Shown here: positions 8,207 to 18,845 of the stretch, one piece after another
How positions within the stretch are numbered: position 1 is the stretch's first letter
How the letters are laid out: every line of letters starts with the position of its first letter
Source of the DNA: Musicola paradisiaca NCPPB 2511
GTDB taxonomy: Bacteria; Pseudomonadota; Gammaproteobacteria; Enterobacterales; Enterobacteriaceae
Assembly (NCBI RefSeq): GCF_000400505.1
Contig: NZ_CM001857.1
Location: 4,411,868 to 4,475,867, forward strand
Direction of reading: 5' to 3'
DNA length: 64,000 bases
Made by a program: the position numbers and the translations under genes
Notes under the pieces: generated by a model
The model's database searches: none
Told to the model about the DNA's origin: nothing
The model's input: only the letters and a program-made list of their open reading frames with translations

Positions 8207-8671
8207 TCAGCGGCGGCCGCCAAAACCATTCTGCCGCCAGGCCTCATAGCTGATGATGGCGACCGAATTGGACAGATTCAAACTGCGGCAATCCGGCTCC
8301 ATCGGAATACGGATGCGGAATGCCGGATCAAAACCGTTGCGAATATCCTCCGGCAGGCCGGCGGTTTCCGAGCCAAACAGCAGCACATCGCCCGGCTGAT
8401 AGGCCGGTTCGTCATAGGGGCGGCTGCCCTTGGTGGTGCAGGCGAAAATCCGGCATCCCGCCACTGCGCCAAGAAACGACGAATAATCCGGATGCCGTTT
8501 AACCTTCGCCAGATCATGATAATCCAACCCGGCCCGACGCAATTTCTTCTCTTCGAAATCAAATCCCAGGGGTTCGATCAGGTGCAACGTACAACCGTTA
8601 TTGGCCGCCAGACGAATGATATTGCCGGTATTGGGCGCAATCTGAGGTTCATAAAGCGCAATATGAAACAT
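8207..8671 (-). CDS. trmL: TrmL, tRNA (cytidine/uridine-2'-O-)-methyltransferase
   Basis: A 154-residue SPOUT-class enzyme. It begins [18 protein letters not shown], and the knot motifs are visible: GNIIRLAAN (motif 1), [11 protein letters not shown] (motif 2) and LNLSNSVAI (motif 3). TrmL methylates the 2'-OH of wobble base 34 in tRNA-Leu isoacceptors using S-adenosylmethionine. The start at 8671 corresponds to the E. coli start region; an in-frame ATG three codons upstream (8680) is equally possible because neither has a strong ribosome site. The gene is monocistronic and convergent with the upstream pair. Confidence 0.93.
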   Translation of the reverse strand: MFHIALYEPQIAPNTGNIIRLAANNGCTLHLIEPLGFDFEEKKLRRAGLDYHDLAKVKRHPDYSSFLGAVAGCRIFACTTKGSRPYDEPAYQPGDVLLFGSETAGLPEDIRNGFDPAFRIRIPMEPDCRSLNLSNSVAIISYEAWRQNGFGGRR

Positions 8672-8816
8672 AATAAACATCAGGAACGGGGGAAAGGTGG
8701 GCCGGAGTATACCGCATCCGGCCGACACGCCCCAACGCACAGTTTACGGCGGACAGCGCGGCCCTCGCGGATTACACTGACGGCAATGTCATAGCGACAA
8801 TGATACGGAGGCGTGT

Positions 8817-9101
8817 ATGAAAACATTGTTCAGGCTGGCGATGCTCGTGCTGGCGCTGCCATTGGCGGCGCAGGCGGCCAGCCAGATATCCCCGCAACAG
8901 CAACAGTTCGAAAACGGCATCAGCAGCCAGAAACGGTTATTGCAGGAAATGCAACAGACGCAAAAACTGCAACAGCAGCAGCTAAACCAGGATATCCGGC
9001 AGCAGAGCCAGAATCAGCAACAGCAGTTGAAACAGCAACTGGAACAGAATCGCCAGCGCATTCAGCAGGCCAGCCCCGGCAACACCAACCGGACTTACTG
9101 A
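8817..9101 (+). CDS. yhhA: YhhA-like (DUF2756) exported Gln-rich protein
   Basis: A 94-residue protein with a signal peptide (residues 1-20, ending AAQA), followed by a chain extremely rich in Gln with interspersed Asn, Leu and Lys, likely a soluble helical or disordered rod in the periplasm. The composition resembles E. coli YhhA (DUF2756). Synteny supports this: in E. coli yhhA lies next to ugpQ, and here ugpQ follows after one inserted transporter gene. The ribosome site GGAGG stands ahead of ATG 8817. Function unknown. Confidence 0.7.
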   Translation: MKTLFRLAMLVLALPLAAQAASQISPQQQQFENGISSQKRLLQEMQQTQKLQQQQLNQDIRQQSQNQQQQLKQQLEQNRQRIQQASPGNTNRTY

Positions 9102-9107
9102 TTGATG

Positions 9108-9137
9108 CCGGTCGGCGCCATCAACGTCGCCGACCGG
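9108..9137. terminator. Hairpin between two convergent genes
   Basis: A 10-bp perfect stem, CCGGTCGGCG (9108-9117) with CGCCGACCGG (9128-9137), lying between the stops of the yhhA-like gene and the AEC transporter gene. There is no U-run, so it may act as a weak two-way terminator or 3'-end protector. Confidence 0.45.
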
Positions 9138-9143
9138 TTCGGA

Positions 9144-10100
9144 TCACATTCTGACGCCCATCATGGTCAGGATCAGCGGCGTCGTCACAGCGGCCAGCGC
9201 CGTCGACATCACCAGACTGGCGGCAACCGGGCCGCCCAGCACATTGAACTGGCGCGACATCAAATAGATATTGACGCCTACCGCCATCGACCCCAGCAGC
9301 ACCACCACGCGGGTTTCCATCTGCGGCAAACCAAGTGCTATCGCCAGCCCCCAGACCACCAGCGGCTGCACCACCAGTTTGAGCACGCACAGCACCGCGC
9401 TTAGCTGCCAGCCGTCGCGAATGCGATACTCCGCCAGCCCCATGCCCAGCGCCACCAGCGACAGCGGCACCGCAATTTGCCCCAGCATGGCGATCGGCTG
9501 GTCGATGGTGGAAGGCAACGGCAACCCGGTGAGGCTATACAGCGTGCCGGACAGAATGCCGATAATCAGCGGATTTTTCAGCACCCCGATCGCGGTACGA
9601 GTAAACCCTTTCATCGACAGCGAACCGTTGCGCGCCCATTCTACCGACACCGTCACCAACGTCCATAAAATCAGGCCGTTAAACACCAGCACCAGCGCCA
9701 CGGCCGGCACCGCCTCCTGCCCCAGTATCAGCGTAGCGATGGGCAGCCCCAGCATCACGTTATTGGAAAAGATACCGCCGAGCGCGAACACCGAGCCGGA
9801 AACACCGTCCAACTTGAATATCCTGCTGGCGACAACGCGCCCGATGACGAAAACGATCAGGCAACTGCCGAAAAAAGCGATCAGCAGTCGCGCATCCACC
9901 GCCGGGCGTTTGGAGAAATCGCACATCATGCGGAACAACATGGCGGGCAAAGCAACCGAGAACACGAACTTGCTGATGGCGTCCGTCACGGTGGTCGGCC
10001 ATTTGCCGTAGCGAATCAGCACATACCCCAGAACAATCAGCACGAACAACGGCAACGAAAGAAAAATCTGGTGCCAAAGAGAAACAATAAATATGGGCAT
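9144..10100 (-). CDS. AEC-family (auxin efflux carrier-like) transporter
   Basis: A 318-residue membrane protein with about ten hydrophobic segments in two repeats of five, and the family-typical pattern in both halves (for example LGLPIATLILGQEAVPAVAL and PLSLVALGMGLAEY). AEC carriers in bacteria usually export or exchange small organic acids such as malate or malonate; the substrate cannot be read here. ATG 10100 is chosen because AAGGAAAGGGCG stands before it and MPIFIVSLW begins the first helix. It sits between yhhA and ugpQ, which are adjacent in E. coli, so it is an insertion relative to that order. Confidence 0.85.
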   Translation of the reverse strand: MPIFIVSLWHQIFLSLPLFVLIVLGYVLIRYGKWPTTVTDAISKFVFSVALPAMLFRMMCDFSKRPAVDARLLIAFFGSCLIVFVIGRVVASRIFKLDGVSGSVFALGGIFSNNVMLGLPIATLILGQEAVPAVALVLVFNGLILWTLVTVSVEWARNGSLSMKGFTRTAIGVLKNPLIIGILSGTLYSLTGLPLPSTIDQPIAMLGQIAVPLSLVALGMGLAEYRIRDGWQLSAVLCVLKLVVQPLVVWGLAIALGLPQMETRVVVLLGSMAVGVNIYLMSRQFNVLGGPVAASLVMSTALAAVTTPLILTMMGVRM

Positions 10101-10272
10101 CGCCCTTTCCTTAAAGAATACGAGTCCCAATGGGCGCAGGCTGATGGCGGCTCGCGGCGGAGCGCGCGGCTCCACACCGGGGACGGGTTCGACGACCCGG
10201 AGTCATACAGGAAACGCCTGACGGAACACGCTGGTTATTCGCCGGTGCGCATCCCGTCAGGACAGGCGGCAT

Positions 10273-11019
10273 TTAGCCGGCGTTGAATTGTGGTCCGATC
10301 AAATCTATCCGGTCGGTACAGATGCAGTCAACGCCCCATTGCAGCAGCGTGCGCGCCCGCTCCGGCTGGTTAACGGTGTAGACCAGAATGTGCAGCCCGG
10401 CGTCTTTCAATTGCCTCACGCGCGCGTCATCCAACACCTTGTGGTTGAGATGAATCGACACGCAGCCCAGCCGTTGGGTCAGCGCGAGCCAATCGTCATC
10501 CCATTCATCCAGCAGCAACCCGCGCGGCAGTTCCGGCGCCGCCTGCTGCGCGGCTTCCAGCGCCTCGACGGAAAACGACGACAGCAACGGCGCAACCGGT
10601 TGTGCGCGCCACAGCTCGCGCGCGGCCAGCGCCACCACCCGGCCGGTTTCCACCTCACAGCCGGTGGTGGGTTTAATCTCGATATTCACCGCCATGTCAT
10701 ACTGCGCGCAGCGCCTGGCCACCTCCGACAACAACGGCAGCCGCTCGCCACAAAATTGACCGCCGAACCAGGCGCCGGCATCCAGCCCGACCAGTTTGTC
10801 CCACGGCAACTCGCCCGCCACGCCCCAACCGTTACTGGTGCGTTCCAACGTATCGTCGTGCAACAGGAAAATCTGGCCGTCCTGAGACAGCTTGGCGTCA
10901 AACTCAATCATCCGGTGCCCATGCCGTGCGCCGACATCAATCGCCGCCAACGTGTTTTCCGGCGCCAGCGCACCGCCGCCGCGATGGGCGACAATGGCGG
11001 GATAAGGCCAACTGTTCAT
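10273..11019 (-). CDS. ugpQ: UgpQ, glycerophosphodiester phosphodiesterase
   Basis: A 248-residue cytosolic GDPD enzyme, the same size as E. coli UgpQ (247). The metal and catalytic signature is visible: [12 protein letters not shown] near residue 11, [17 protein letters not shown] around 40-55, and EIKPTTG at about 114. It cleaves glycerophosphodiesters entering through Ugp to glycerol-3-phosphate and an alcohol. Its start overlaps the end of ugpC by four bases, so it is the last gene of the ugpBAECQ operon. Confidence 0.95.
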   Translation of the reverse strand: MNSWPYPAIVAHRGGGALAPENTLAAIDVGARHGHRMIEFDAKLSQDGQIFLLHDDTLERTSNGWGVAGELPWDKLVGLDAGAWFGGQFCGERLPLLSEVARRCAQYDMAVNIEIKPTTGCEVETGRVVALAARELWRAQPVAPLLSSFSVEALEAAQQAAPELPRGLLLDEWDDDWLALTQRLGCVSIHLNHKVLDDARVRQLKDAGLHILVYTVNQPERARTLLQWGVDCICTDRIDLIGPQFNAG

Positions 11020-12092
11020 ACTTCCATCCGTAATCCGCTTTGAGAATCAAAGAGATGCCACGCATTCTCCGGCAATTTCAACCACAGGGTCGAACCAACG
11101 GGCGGGCAGCATTCATGCGACAGACGCACCACGATATTTTGCCCCGCCCATTTACCATGCGCCAGATTATCCGCGCCCAACAGTTCCAGCGTCTCCACCA
11201 CCATCGGCACGCCGTCGGCGCCGGTCGTGGACGGCAAAATGTGCTCCGGGCGCATACCCAGCGTAACACTGCGCCCCTGCCATTCCGGTTTCGCCACCGG
11301 CAGCGGCAACGAGAAATCCGCCGCCAGCTCGACCCGGCAGCCGTCAGCGCTTACCTGCCCGGCCCACAGATTCATCGCAGGCGAACCGATGAAGCTGGCG
11401 ACAAACAGCGAGGCCGGTTTACGGTAAATCTCGGCGGGCGCGCCAATTTGCTCCGCGACGCCTTTATTCATCACAATCACCCGGTGGGCCAGTGTCATGG
11501 CCTCCACCTGATCATGGGTAACGTACAAGCTGGTGGTTTGCAGCCGTTTGTGTAGCTGTTGCAGTTCAAGGCGCATCTGCACCCGCAGTTTAGCGTCAAG
11601 GTTGGACAACGGCTCGTCGAACAGAAACACCGCCGGTTCACGCACAATAGCGCGCCCCATCGCCACGCGCTGGCGCTGTCCGCCGGAGAGTTCGCGCGGT
11701 TTACGATCCAACAGCGGCAACAATTCCAGAATCCGAGCGGCTTCCTCCACCCGCTGGCGAATCTGCGTTTTGCCGAAGCCACGAATTTTCAGGCCATAGG
11801 CCATGTTGTCGAAGACGCTCATATGCGGATAGAGCGCGTAATTCTGGAACACCATCGCAATGCCGCGATCTTTCGGCTCTTTGTCGGTGACACGCTCGTC
11901 GCCGATGTAAATATCGCCGCTGGAGGTCTGCTCCAGACCCGCCACCATACGCAGCAAGGTGGATTTGCCGCAGCCGGACGGGCCGACCATCACCACGAAC
12001 TCGCCGTCCGCTACATCCAGGTCGATCGGCTTAATCACCTGATTTTTGCCGTCATAAGACTTGGTGACGGCCTGAAGTTTTAAACATGCCAT
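11016..12092 (-). CDS. ugpC: UgpC, ATPase of the glycerol-3-phosphate ABC importer
   Basis: A 358-residue ABC ATPase of the sugar/polyol (CUT1) type. Walker A is GPSGCGKST, the signature [14 protein letters not shown] and Walker [12 protein letters not shown]-terminal regulatory TOBE-like domain (about 235-358) follows, as in MalK; E. coli UgpC has 356 residues. It powers uptake of sn-glycerol-3-phosphate and glycerophosphodiesters. It lies five bases after ugpE and overlaps ugpQ by four bases. Confidence 0.95.
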   Translation of the reverse strand: MACLKLQAVTKSYDGKNQVIKPIDLDVADGEFVVMVGPSGCGKSTLLRMVAGLEQTSSGDIYIGDERVTDKEPKDRGIAMVFQNYALYPHMSVFDNMAYGLKIRGFGKTQIRQRVEEAARILELLPLLDRKPRELSGGQRQRVAMGRAIVREPAVFLFDEPLSNLDAKLRVQMRLELQQLHKRLQTTSLYVTHDQVEAMTLAHRVIVMNKGVAEQIGAPAEIYRKPASLFVASFIGSPAMNLWAGQVSADGCRVELAADFSLPLPVAKPEWQGRSVTLGMRPEHILPSTTGADGVPMVVETLELLGADNLAHGKWAGQNIVVRLSHECCPPVGSTLWLKLPENAWHLFDSQSGLRMEV

Positions 12093-12097
12093 AAAAA

Positions 12098-12946
12098 TTA
12101 TTTCTCACTATCAACCAGACCGCGCACAAACCAACGCTGCATCAGCAACACAATCAACAGCGGCGGCAACAGAGTTATCAACATCGCCGCCATCACCTGA
12201 TGCCAGGGGGTCGCGGTATCGCCGGTGGCGATCATACTTTGAATACCCGCCACCGCCGTGCCCAGATGGGGGTCATTGACGATCAGCAACGGCCACAGAT
12301 ACTGATTCCAGCCGTAGATAAAGGTGATGACGAACAGCGCCGCCAGATTGGTTTTGGACAACGGCAGCACGATGTCGAAGAAAAAACGCATCGGGCTGGC
12401 GCCATCGATGCGCGCCGCTTCCAGCAATTCGTTCGGCAACGTCATGAAGAACTGACGGAACAGAAAGGTGGCGGTGGCGGACGCCATCACCGGTAACGTC
12501 AATCCGACATAGCTGTTGGTCATGTTGAGATGAGAAATCACCTCCACCGTCGGGAAAATACGCACTTCCACCGGCAACATCAGGGTAGCGAAGATCATCC
12601 AGAAGAACAGATTGCGGCACGGGAAACGGAAATAGACGATGGCATAAGCCGACAGCATCGAAACGCTGATTTTGCCGAGGGTGATCGCCAGCGCCATCAC
12701 GAAGCTGTTAAACAGCATCAGGCCAAACGGCGCGCTGTTGTTATCGCCCACGCCATGCTGCCAGATAGACGTCAGGTTTTCCCACAGATGGCCGCCGGGC
12801 AGCAACGACATCGGCACCTGCGTGATCTGCGCCTGACTCTGGCTCGCCGCGACCAACGCCACATACAGCGGGAATAGCACCACCAGAATGGCGACCACCA
12901 GCATGGCGTGACTGAACATATCCAGCCCGCGGCGATTCTCAATCAT
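12098..12946 (-). CDS. ugpE: UgpE, permease of the glycerol-3-phosphate importer
   Basis: A 282-residue inner-membrane permease with six hydrophobic segments and the EAA loop motif ([23 protein letters not shown]) that contacts UgpC. ATG 12946 (MIENRRGL) is preferred because AGGAAG precedes it and E. coli UgpE also starts MIEN; an in-frame start at 12976 overlaps the end of ugpA by four bases and cannot be excluded. Its partner is UgpA. Confidence 0.93.
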   Translation of the reverse strand: MIENRRGLDMFSHAMLVVAILVVLFPLYVALVAASQSQAQITQVPMSLLPGGHLWENLTSIWQHGVGDNNSAPFGLMLFNSFVMALAITLGKISVSMLSAYAIVYFRFPCRNLFFWMIFATLMLPVEVRIFPTVEVISHLNMTNSYVGLTLPVMASATATFLFRQFFMTLPNELLEAARIDGASPMRFFFDIVLPLSKTNLAALFVITFIYGWNQYLWPLLIVNDPHLGTAVAGIQSMIATGDTATPWHQVMAAMLITLLPPLLIVLLMQRWFVRGLVDSEK

Positions 12947-12972
12947 CCGGCTTCCTGTCATGGTAAACCTGC

Positions 12973-13860
12973 TCATTGATAGTTCACCTTACGCTCGACA
13001 AAGCGGAACTGAATCACCGTCAACACGCTCACCACCAGCATCAACACCACCGACTGCGCCGCCGAACTGGAGAGATCAAGGCCGGCAAACCCTTCGCGAT
13101 AAATCTTGTAGATCAACGTGGTTGTCGCTTGCACCGGCCCACCGCCGGTGGCGGCGTCAATCACCGGGAAGGTGTCGAAAAAGGCGTAGTTCAGGTTGAT
13201 CACCAGCAGGAAGAAACTCACCGGCGAAATCAGCGGCAGCACCAGATTGAAGAAACGGCGCACCGGCCCGGCGCCGTCAATCGCCGCCGCTTCAATCAGC
13301 GAACGGGGAATGGACTGCAACGCCGCCAGGAAAAACAGGAAGTTGTAGCTAATCTGCTTCCACACCGAGGCCAATACCACCAGAAACATCGCCTGGCCGC
13401 TGTACTGGGCGTGGTTCCAATCGTAACCCCACTGGTGCAGCAGCCAGGTAATCAACCCCAGACCGGGATTGAACAGAAACATCCACAGCACCGCCGCCAC
13501 TGCGGGCGCCACGGCGTAAGGCAGAATCAGCAACGTCTGATACAGGCGGCTGAAGCGCAGGGTGTAATCCACCAGCGCGGCCAGAAACAGCGACACGATA
13601 AGCCCAGACGCCGCCACCAAAAAACTGAACAACAACGTGGTGTAAAACGCGCCGAGGTAATAGCTGTCGTGAAGCAGATTGAGGAAATTATCCAGCCCGA
13701 CAAACCGGCTGGAGAGGCCGAACGGATCCACACTCTGTACCGAATACCAGAGCGCCTGCCCGGCAGGCCAGATGAAGAAGATCATCGTGATGGCCAGCTG
13801 CGGCAGCACCAGCAGGTAAGGCAGCAGGCTGCGGCCAAAAACAGGACGGGAAGCAGTCAT
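12973..13860 (-). CDS. ugpA: UgpA, permease of the glycerol-3-phosphate importer
   Basis: A 295-residue permease, identical in length to E. coli UgpA, with six membrane segments and the EAA loop ([24 protein letters not shown]). ATG 13860 ([21 protein letters not shown]) matches the E. coli start; the open frame extends two codons further to a TTG. It forms the transmembrane channel with UgpE. It follows ugpB after 67 bases. Confidence 0.94.
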   Translation of the reverse strand: MTASRPVFGRSLLPYLLVLPQLAITMIFFIWPAGQALWYSVQSVDPFGLSSRFVGLDNFLNLLHDSYYLGAFYTTLLFSFLVAASGLIVSLFLAALVDYTLRFSRLYQTLLILPYAVAPAVAAVLWMFLFNPGLGLITWLLHQWGYDWNHAQYSGQAMFLVVLASVWKQISYNFLFFLAALQSIPRSLIEAAAIDGAGPVRRFFNLVLPLISPVSFFLLVINLNYAFFDTFPVIDAATGGGPVQATTTLIYKIYREGFAGLDLSSSAAQSVVLMLVVSVLTVIQFRFVERKVNYQ

Positions 13861-13927
13861 GCGCAAGGTTCTCAGAAAACAGGGTTCTCAGACAGGGGCG
13901 GCCGAATCCCTTCGGCCTGGAATGCAG

Positions 13928-15247
13928 TTACTTGTTCGCTTGTTCGAAACGGCGCAACAACACATTGCCGCGCTCCACAGCGGCATCCAGCGCCTGCTGC
14001 GGGGTCTTTTTGCCGGTCCAGACGCTTTCCAGCTCTTCATCCACGATGGTGCGAATCTGCGGCATATTGCCCAGACGCAGCCCTTTGGTGAACGGCAGCG
14101 GCGCTTTGTTCAGCATCTGACGGGTAGCGATGTCGGCGCCGGGGTTCTTGTCATAGAAACCCTGCTGCTTGGTCAGTTCGTAAGCGGCGGTGGTGATCGG
14201 CAGATAACCGGTCTTCTGGTGCCACTCGGCGGCGATTTCCGGTGTCGACAGGAACTGCATAAATTCCGCCACGCCTTTATAGGTAGCGGCGTCTTTACCG
14301 TTCATCACCCACAGGCTGGCCCCGCCGATAATGGCGTTCTGCGGCGCGCCTTTCTCATCGGCGTCATACGGCATCATGGCGACGCCGTAGTTGAATTTGG
14401 CGTACTGCCGGATATTAGCCAGCGAACCGGACGAGGCGGTGGTCATGGCGCAGTCGCCGTTATAGAACTTCTCGGTCGGTTCGTCTTTACGGCCGTAATA
14501 GGTGAAATCACCCTTCTTGTTCATGTCTTCCAGCATCTGGATATGTTTGACCTGAACCGGCTTGTTGAACTCCAGTACCGCATCAAGACCGTCGAACCCG
14601 TTGTTTTTGGTGGCGATCGGCAGACCGTGCCAGGCGCTGAAGTTTTCAATCTGAATCCAGCCCTGCCAGCCGCTGGCGTAACCGCATTTCATGCCGGAAG
14701 CACGCAGCTTGGCGGTGTACTCGGCCATCTGCTGCCAGGTTTTCGGCGCTTGCTCCGGATCCAGACCCGCTTTTTTGAAGGCATCTTTGTTGTAATACAG
14801 CACCGGCGTAGAGCTATTGAACGGCTGGGACAGCAGGTGCCCGGTTTTGGAGTCGGAATAGTAACCGGAAACGGTCGGCACGAAGATTTTCTCGTCGTAA
14901 GGCACGCCGGCGTCTTTGAAGACCTGATACACCGGCTTGATCGCCTTGCTGGCCATCATGGTGGCGGTGCCCACTTCATACACCTGCAGGATGGCCGGCG
15001 CATTGCCGCTACGATAAGCCGCGATACCCGCCGCCAGACTCTGCTCGTAGTTGCCTTTGTAAACCGGGACAATCTTCACGTCGCTGTGCGTCTGGTTGAA
15101 GCGATCCGCCAGCGAGCTGACGGTTTTACCCAGTTCCCCTTCCATCGAGTGCCAAAACGGGATTTCGGTAACGGCCTGCGCCTGTGCGCTGGCGGCCAAC
15201 GCCATAATGACGACGGCGGCGGTTTTACGGATAGCGTGCTGAAACAT
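13928..15247 (-). CDS. ugpB: UgpB, periplasmic glycerol-3-phosphate binding protein
   Basis: A 439-residue secreted substrate-binding protein (E. coli UgpB, 438). The signal peptide covers residues 1-23 and ends ASAQAQA; the mature part begins [15 protein letters not shown]. The family pattern is clear throughout (for example [20 protein letters not shown] and [16 protein letters not shown]). ATG 15247 is chosen for its AGGAGA ribosome site; the open frame runs to 15382, but through the promoter. Pho boxes lie upstream, so phosphate starvation should induce the operon. Confidence 0.96.
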   Translation of the reverse strand: MFQHAIRKTAAVVIMALAASAQAQAVTEIPFWHSMEGELGKTVSSLADRFNQTHSDVKIVPVYKGNYEQSLAAGIAAYRSGNAPAILQVYEVGTATMMASKAIKPVYQVFKDAGVPYDEKIFVPTVSGYYSDSKTGHLLSQPFNSSTPVLYYNKDAFKKAGLDPEQAPKTWQQMAEYTAKLRASGMKCGYASGWQGWIQIENFSAWHGLPIATKNNGFDGLDAVLEFNKPVQVKHIQMLEDMNKKGDFTYYGRKDEPTEKFYNGDCAMTTASSGSLANIRQYAKFNYGVAMMPYDADEKGAPQNAIIGGASLWVMNGKDAATYKGVAEFMQFLSTPEIAAEWHQKTGYLPITTAAYELTKQQGFYDKNPGADIATRQMLNKAPLPFTKGLRLGNMPQIRTIVDEELESVWTGKKTPQQALDAAVERGNVLLRRFEQANK

Positions 15248-15314
15248 GCTGTCTCCTGAGAGGTTGTTATCGCGATTATTGAGCGAAAAAGCGCGTTTAT
15301 ATTCGGCAGGTAAC

Positions 15315-15367
15315 ATGACACGCCCAAATGACAGAAAAATAATTTTTACATGACAACCCGATGACAA
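15315..15367 (-). promoter_or_regulatory. Pho boxes (PhoB sites) upstream of ugpB
   Basis: On the minus strand TTGTCAT-CGGG-TTGTCAT at 15367-15350 has the exact 11-base spacing of a PHO box. A second, less regular pair, CTGTCAT (15334-15328) and GTGTCAT (15321-15315), follows with 13-base spacing. The location, 70-120 bases ahead of the ugpB start, fits PhoB activation as established in E. coli. Confidence 0.8.
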
Positions 15368-16641
15368 TGCATACGATTGCAAGGCAGCGCTCAGATGCTC
15401 TGTTTCATGGCGAAATACTCAGGCTAAAAACGTATATCTTGTTGATTAACATTAATTATTATTTTATCCGGCGATCATCAAGCCCTCGATGTCGAGCGCA
15501 GTGGGGCTAGCCAGCTACGCTGCCATCCGTTCCTGGAAACGGTGTTGCTCACCGCATCACTGACCGGCATAGGTTCATCGGCGTTCGCGGATTGGCAGTC
15601 TGACTGCAACTCGAATTATTTTGGGTATAGGGGAGCAATAACATTTCATCGGGAACAATAACGTTTCATAAAGATAAGCGGAACATCTGAATATGCCCCA
15701 TTCTTGCGGGAACATAATGAAGGTAACACTTACTACCGGTTATTATGATTAGATTTTTCGGTAATACGTTTTTTTATTCGTAGTAATAATGATGAATCGA
15801 ATCTCATCGGTAAAAATATGAAATGTCTGTGTCTCATCACAGAATAACCTGATGATATCGGGTACGAGTAATTATCGTTTACGCCGCCTGAATATGAACC
15901 GCCATTATCCAATGTGGCTGAAATATACGCATTGCCGCGCCACCCTAAATAATTTGGGCCTCAGGAAATCAGTCAGTAAGTGAACGCCGATGAATAAGAT
16001 CCTATCAGTGATGCAGTGGACAACACCGTTTGCGGGAGCGGATACGAACGCGGCCCCCGCCGCCTGATAACGCCAACGCGCCAGCGACATGACGCATGAT
16101 GGGTATAAACCACCGCCAGACAAACCGTCGGTTGCGCATTCCACATTTCCCTTTCGCATAAATACCGAATAATAGGTAATGGTATGAGCTCGGATAACCA
16201 GAACAGCTTAACCCGGCTCACAAAAATAGATTTTATTAGGTATTATGATTCTGCTATCTAACAGACGGGAGATCGACAAACTCAATAATATTTTTTATTC
16301 TTAATCCGTAATATTGTGTTTCAACGCAGGATGATGATTAATTTATCGCCATGCCTATTTATACGCTATCGAAATCAGTGATTAGTAGTTTCATTTAATT
16401 ATTTTATTTAAATTAACCATTAATCACCTGATTATTTCCAGCACAACGTATGGAGTTATCAACAACGTCAACACAGCGAGTAGACAATATGAGAAAGGGG
16501 GATAAGTCAGGCAATTTCGGGCATCACGCACGGCTAACCACGCATCTTACCTAATATCCTACCTTAAGAGCCTGTTCGGTTAGGTTCTGACAGATGTCAG
16601 ATGCGTTTTATGGAATATCTATTATTAAAGTAAGGATCTTT
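15368..16641. other. Long AT-rich intergenic region between ugpB and the first MCP gene
   Basis: About 1.3 kb with no convincing gene. It holds the solo end of an ERIC-like element (15606-15629) after a stretch around 15480-15600 of coding-like composition but no usable frame. Short minus-strand frames at 15905-16221 look like degraded sequence. From about 16240 it is very AT-rich. It is likely scarred by past insertions. Confidence 0.5.
15606..15629. repeat. Solo end of an ERIC-like element
   Basis: GCAACTCGAATTATTTTGGG followed by TATA is the same terminal sequence, in opposite orientation, as the end of the full element at 46998-47191. No partner end is seen nearby, so this is a truncated copy. 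Confidence 0.6.
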
Positions 16642-18309
16642 ATGAGCGTATTAAACAGAATGAAACTGGGCGCCATGCTGGGCGCAGGGTTCTTGTTAGT
16701 GATCATCATTAGTTTTCTGGTCGCCGTTTTTGGCCGTGGGCAACTGGTCAGGCTGGGAGACGATATCGAGGAACTATCCAACATAACGCTCACCAACATG
16801 ATACTGATTCAGGAAGCCAAAACCGGCTTCGATACCAACGCCCGTCTGGTGCTCAATATCGGACTCAGCGACAACCCCGAACGCATTCAACATGAAAAAC
16901 AGCAGATCGACCGGCAAATCGCCCGAAATACCGAAGTATTGAAAGAACTGGGCACCCGGCTATCCGTACCTGAAACCAAACACCTGCTTGAACAACTCAC
17001 CCAGGCCCGGCCAGCCTACCTGAGCGCCTTTAACAAAGCGGTTGAATATGGCATGTCCAATCAACCTGAACTGCGCACACAGGCGCGCGACATCATGCTC
17101 AACGAGATGCAGCGGGCACAGAAAGGCGTGTTCCAGGCGCTGGATGGCATGATGGAAGTGCAGAAAAAAAACACCCTCAGCGTGGTTGAAAACTCCATGC
17201 ACAAGGCCCGATCCGATGGCGCCGTCATGCTGATACTGGCGCTATCCGCGGCATTGACCGGCGCGCTGACCGCCTGGTTCATCACCCGCATCATCAAAAA
17301 CCAACTTGGCGGCGAACCGGTCTACGCCGCCGCCGTCGCGCAGGAGATTGCTAACGGCAATCTCTCGGTCAACGTTGAACTGCGCCCCGGCGACGCCACC
17401 AGCGTACTGGCCGCCATGAACAACATGCGGGAAAACCTGAGCCGCATCGTCAGCCAGGTGCGTGACAGCAGCGAATCCATCTCCACCGGCGCCGGCGAAA
17501 TCGCTGCAGGCAGTACCGACCTTAGCCAGCGTACCGAAGAGCAGGCCGCCAGCCTGCAGCAAACCGCCGCGTCGATGGAGCAGATGAGCCAGGCGCTGCA
17601 TCATAACGGGGAAACCGTCCGCGCAGTGACCCAACTGGCGCAGTCCGCCAGCCTTACCGCGGCGAAAGGCGGCGAGGCCGTCAACAACATCGTGCGCACC
17701 ATGCAGGATATCTCCAGCAGCTCCAGCAAAATCGGCGACATCATCGGCGTGATTGACGGCATCGCGTTCCAGACCAACATTCTGGCGCTCAATGCCGCAG
17801 TGGAAGCCGCCCGCGCCGGCGAACAGGGCCGCGGTTTCGCGGTGGTCGCCGGCGAAGTCCGCTCCCTGGCGCAGCGCTCTGCATCCGCCGCCAAGGAGAT
17901 AAAAACGCTGATCGACGATAGCGTGAACAAGGTTGAAACCGGCTCTCACTTAGTAACCGAAGCAGGCACCACCATTGATGAGCTGGTGGGCCAGGCCCGT
18001 CAGGTCGCCACGCTGATCGGCGACATCGGCGTCACCACACAAGAACAGGAGTCCGGTATTACCCAGATCAATGACGCAGTCAATCAGCTTGATCAAGTCA
18101 CCCAGCAGAACGCGGCGCTGGTGGAGGAATCCGCCAGCGCGGCCGATAGCCTGAGCGACCAGGCGGCGAAACTGGTGGAGCTGATGAGCTCGTTCAAGAT
18201 TCAGAATCTGGCATCGCCTCGCGTCGCCCAGCCGACGCAGAGAAACCCGCTAGCCAACAAACTGGCCTTGGCAACCAACACTCGCAACACCAACTGGGAA
18301 CAGTTCTGA
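16642..18309 (+). CDS. Methyl-accepting chemotaxis protein 1 of a tandem array (with CheR/B tether)
   Basis: A 555-residue chemoreceptor. TM1 lies at about 9-31, followed by a periplasmic four-helix-bundle (Tar/Tsr-type 4HB_MCP) sensor of about 155 residues, TM2 at about 192-213, HAMP, and the cytoplasmic signalling hairpin with the highly conserved tip [20 protein letters not shown]. It ends NWEQF, a pentapeptide like NWETF that tethers CheR and CheB. ATG 16642 is chosen for AAGGA seven bases upstream; the open frame extends to 16594. The ligand cannot be inferred. Confidence 0.95.
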   Translation: MSVLNRMKLGAMLGAGFLLVIIISFLVAVFGRGQLVRLGDDIEELSNITLTNMILIQEAKTGFDTNARLVLNIGLSDNPERIQHEKQQIDRQIARNTEVLKELGTRLSVPETKHLLEQLTQARPAYLSAFNKAVEYGMSNQPELRTQARDIMLNEMQRAQKGVFQALDGMMEVQKKNTLSVVENSMHKARSDGAVMLILALSAALTGALTAWFITRIIKNQLGGEPVYAAAVAQEIANGNLSVNVELRPGDATSVLAAMNNMRENLSRIVSQVRDSSESISTGAGEIAAGSTDLSQRTEEQAASLQQTAASMEQMSQALHHNGETVRAVTQLAQSASLTAAKGGEAVNNIVRTMQDISSSSSKIGDIIGVIDGIAFQTNILALNAAVEAARAGEQGRGFAVVAGEVRSLAQRSASAAKEIKTLIDDSVNKVETGSHLVTEAGTTIDELVGQARQVATLIGDIGVTTQEQESGITQINDAVNQLDQVTQQNAALVEESASAADSLSDQAAKLVELMSSFKIQNLASPRVAQPTQRNPLANKLALATNTRNTNWEQF

Positions 18310-18845
18310 TTCCTGCCCACAGGCCTACACCGCTATTTGCACGAATAGCGGTGTATTCCCCGCATAGCACAGCGAGCAAACCGGAACATTGAGATTTCAA
18401 GCGCTACCCAGGGTCACAATGGCAAGTGAAGTAGCCCTAATGGGTCGGCTCTTAGTCTTAGCCCCACCATTGAGGGTGGCTGGCGATCATGTCACCGCAA
18501 AGAACACGTGAATCCCATGGGTTGATGGCCCGCAACGGCATTGAACTATACAGAATCATCTATATTGTGATCGCAATCGCTATTTTTAATAAATAACCTA
18601 TCGGGCAAGATTAAAATCATCACGGAATATAAAATAACGCGAATTACTATTCGTAAAAATAAATAAAAATTAATTTAAAAACAATGAGATAAAATAATTC
18701 ATAATTATTTTATTTCTTAAGATATAACAAAGACTCATCCATTACATTAATCCCCGAAATCGCAAATAACCCAATGCGCTGATTATTTTTCACCTCATTT
18801 TTATCGGTTTGCCGCGATTAAAAACAATCCACAGGGGGATAAACC
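18310..18845. other. AT-rich spacer between MCP 1 and MCP 2
   Basis: It starts with a 12-bp perfect hairpin (TACACCGCTATT at 18326-18337 with its complement at 18344-18355), likely the 3' end of the MCP 1 transcript although it lacks a U-run. An unassigned GC-richer stretch follows (18400-18540), and then strongly AT-rich sequence leading to a GGGGGATAAACC ribosome site. No sigma-28 promoter is evident. Confidence 0.5.

Noticed and set aside
15905..16221. Minus-strand frames of 82-84 residues upstream of MCP 1
   Set aside because: No ribosome site, no recognisable motif, and two competing frames; likely degraded sequence. A faint resemblance to a membrane-bound hydrolase was too weak to keep.
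18566..18583. CRP-like site TTGTGATCGCAATCGC before MCP 2
   Set aside because: Only the left half fits; the right half lacks TCACA.
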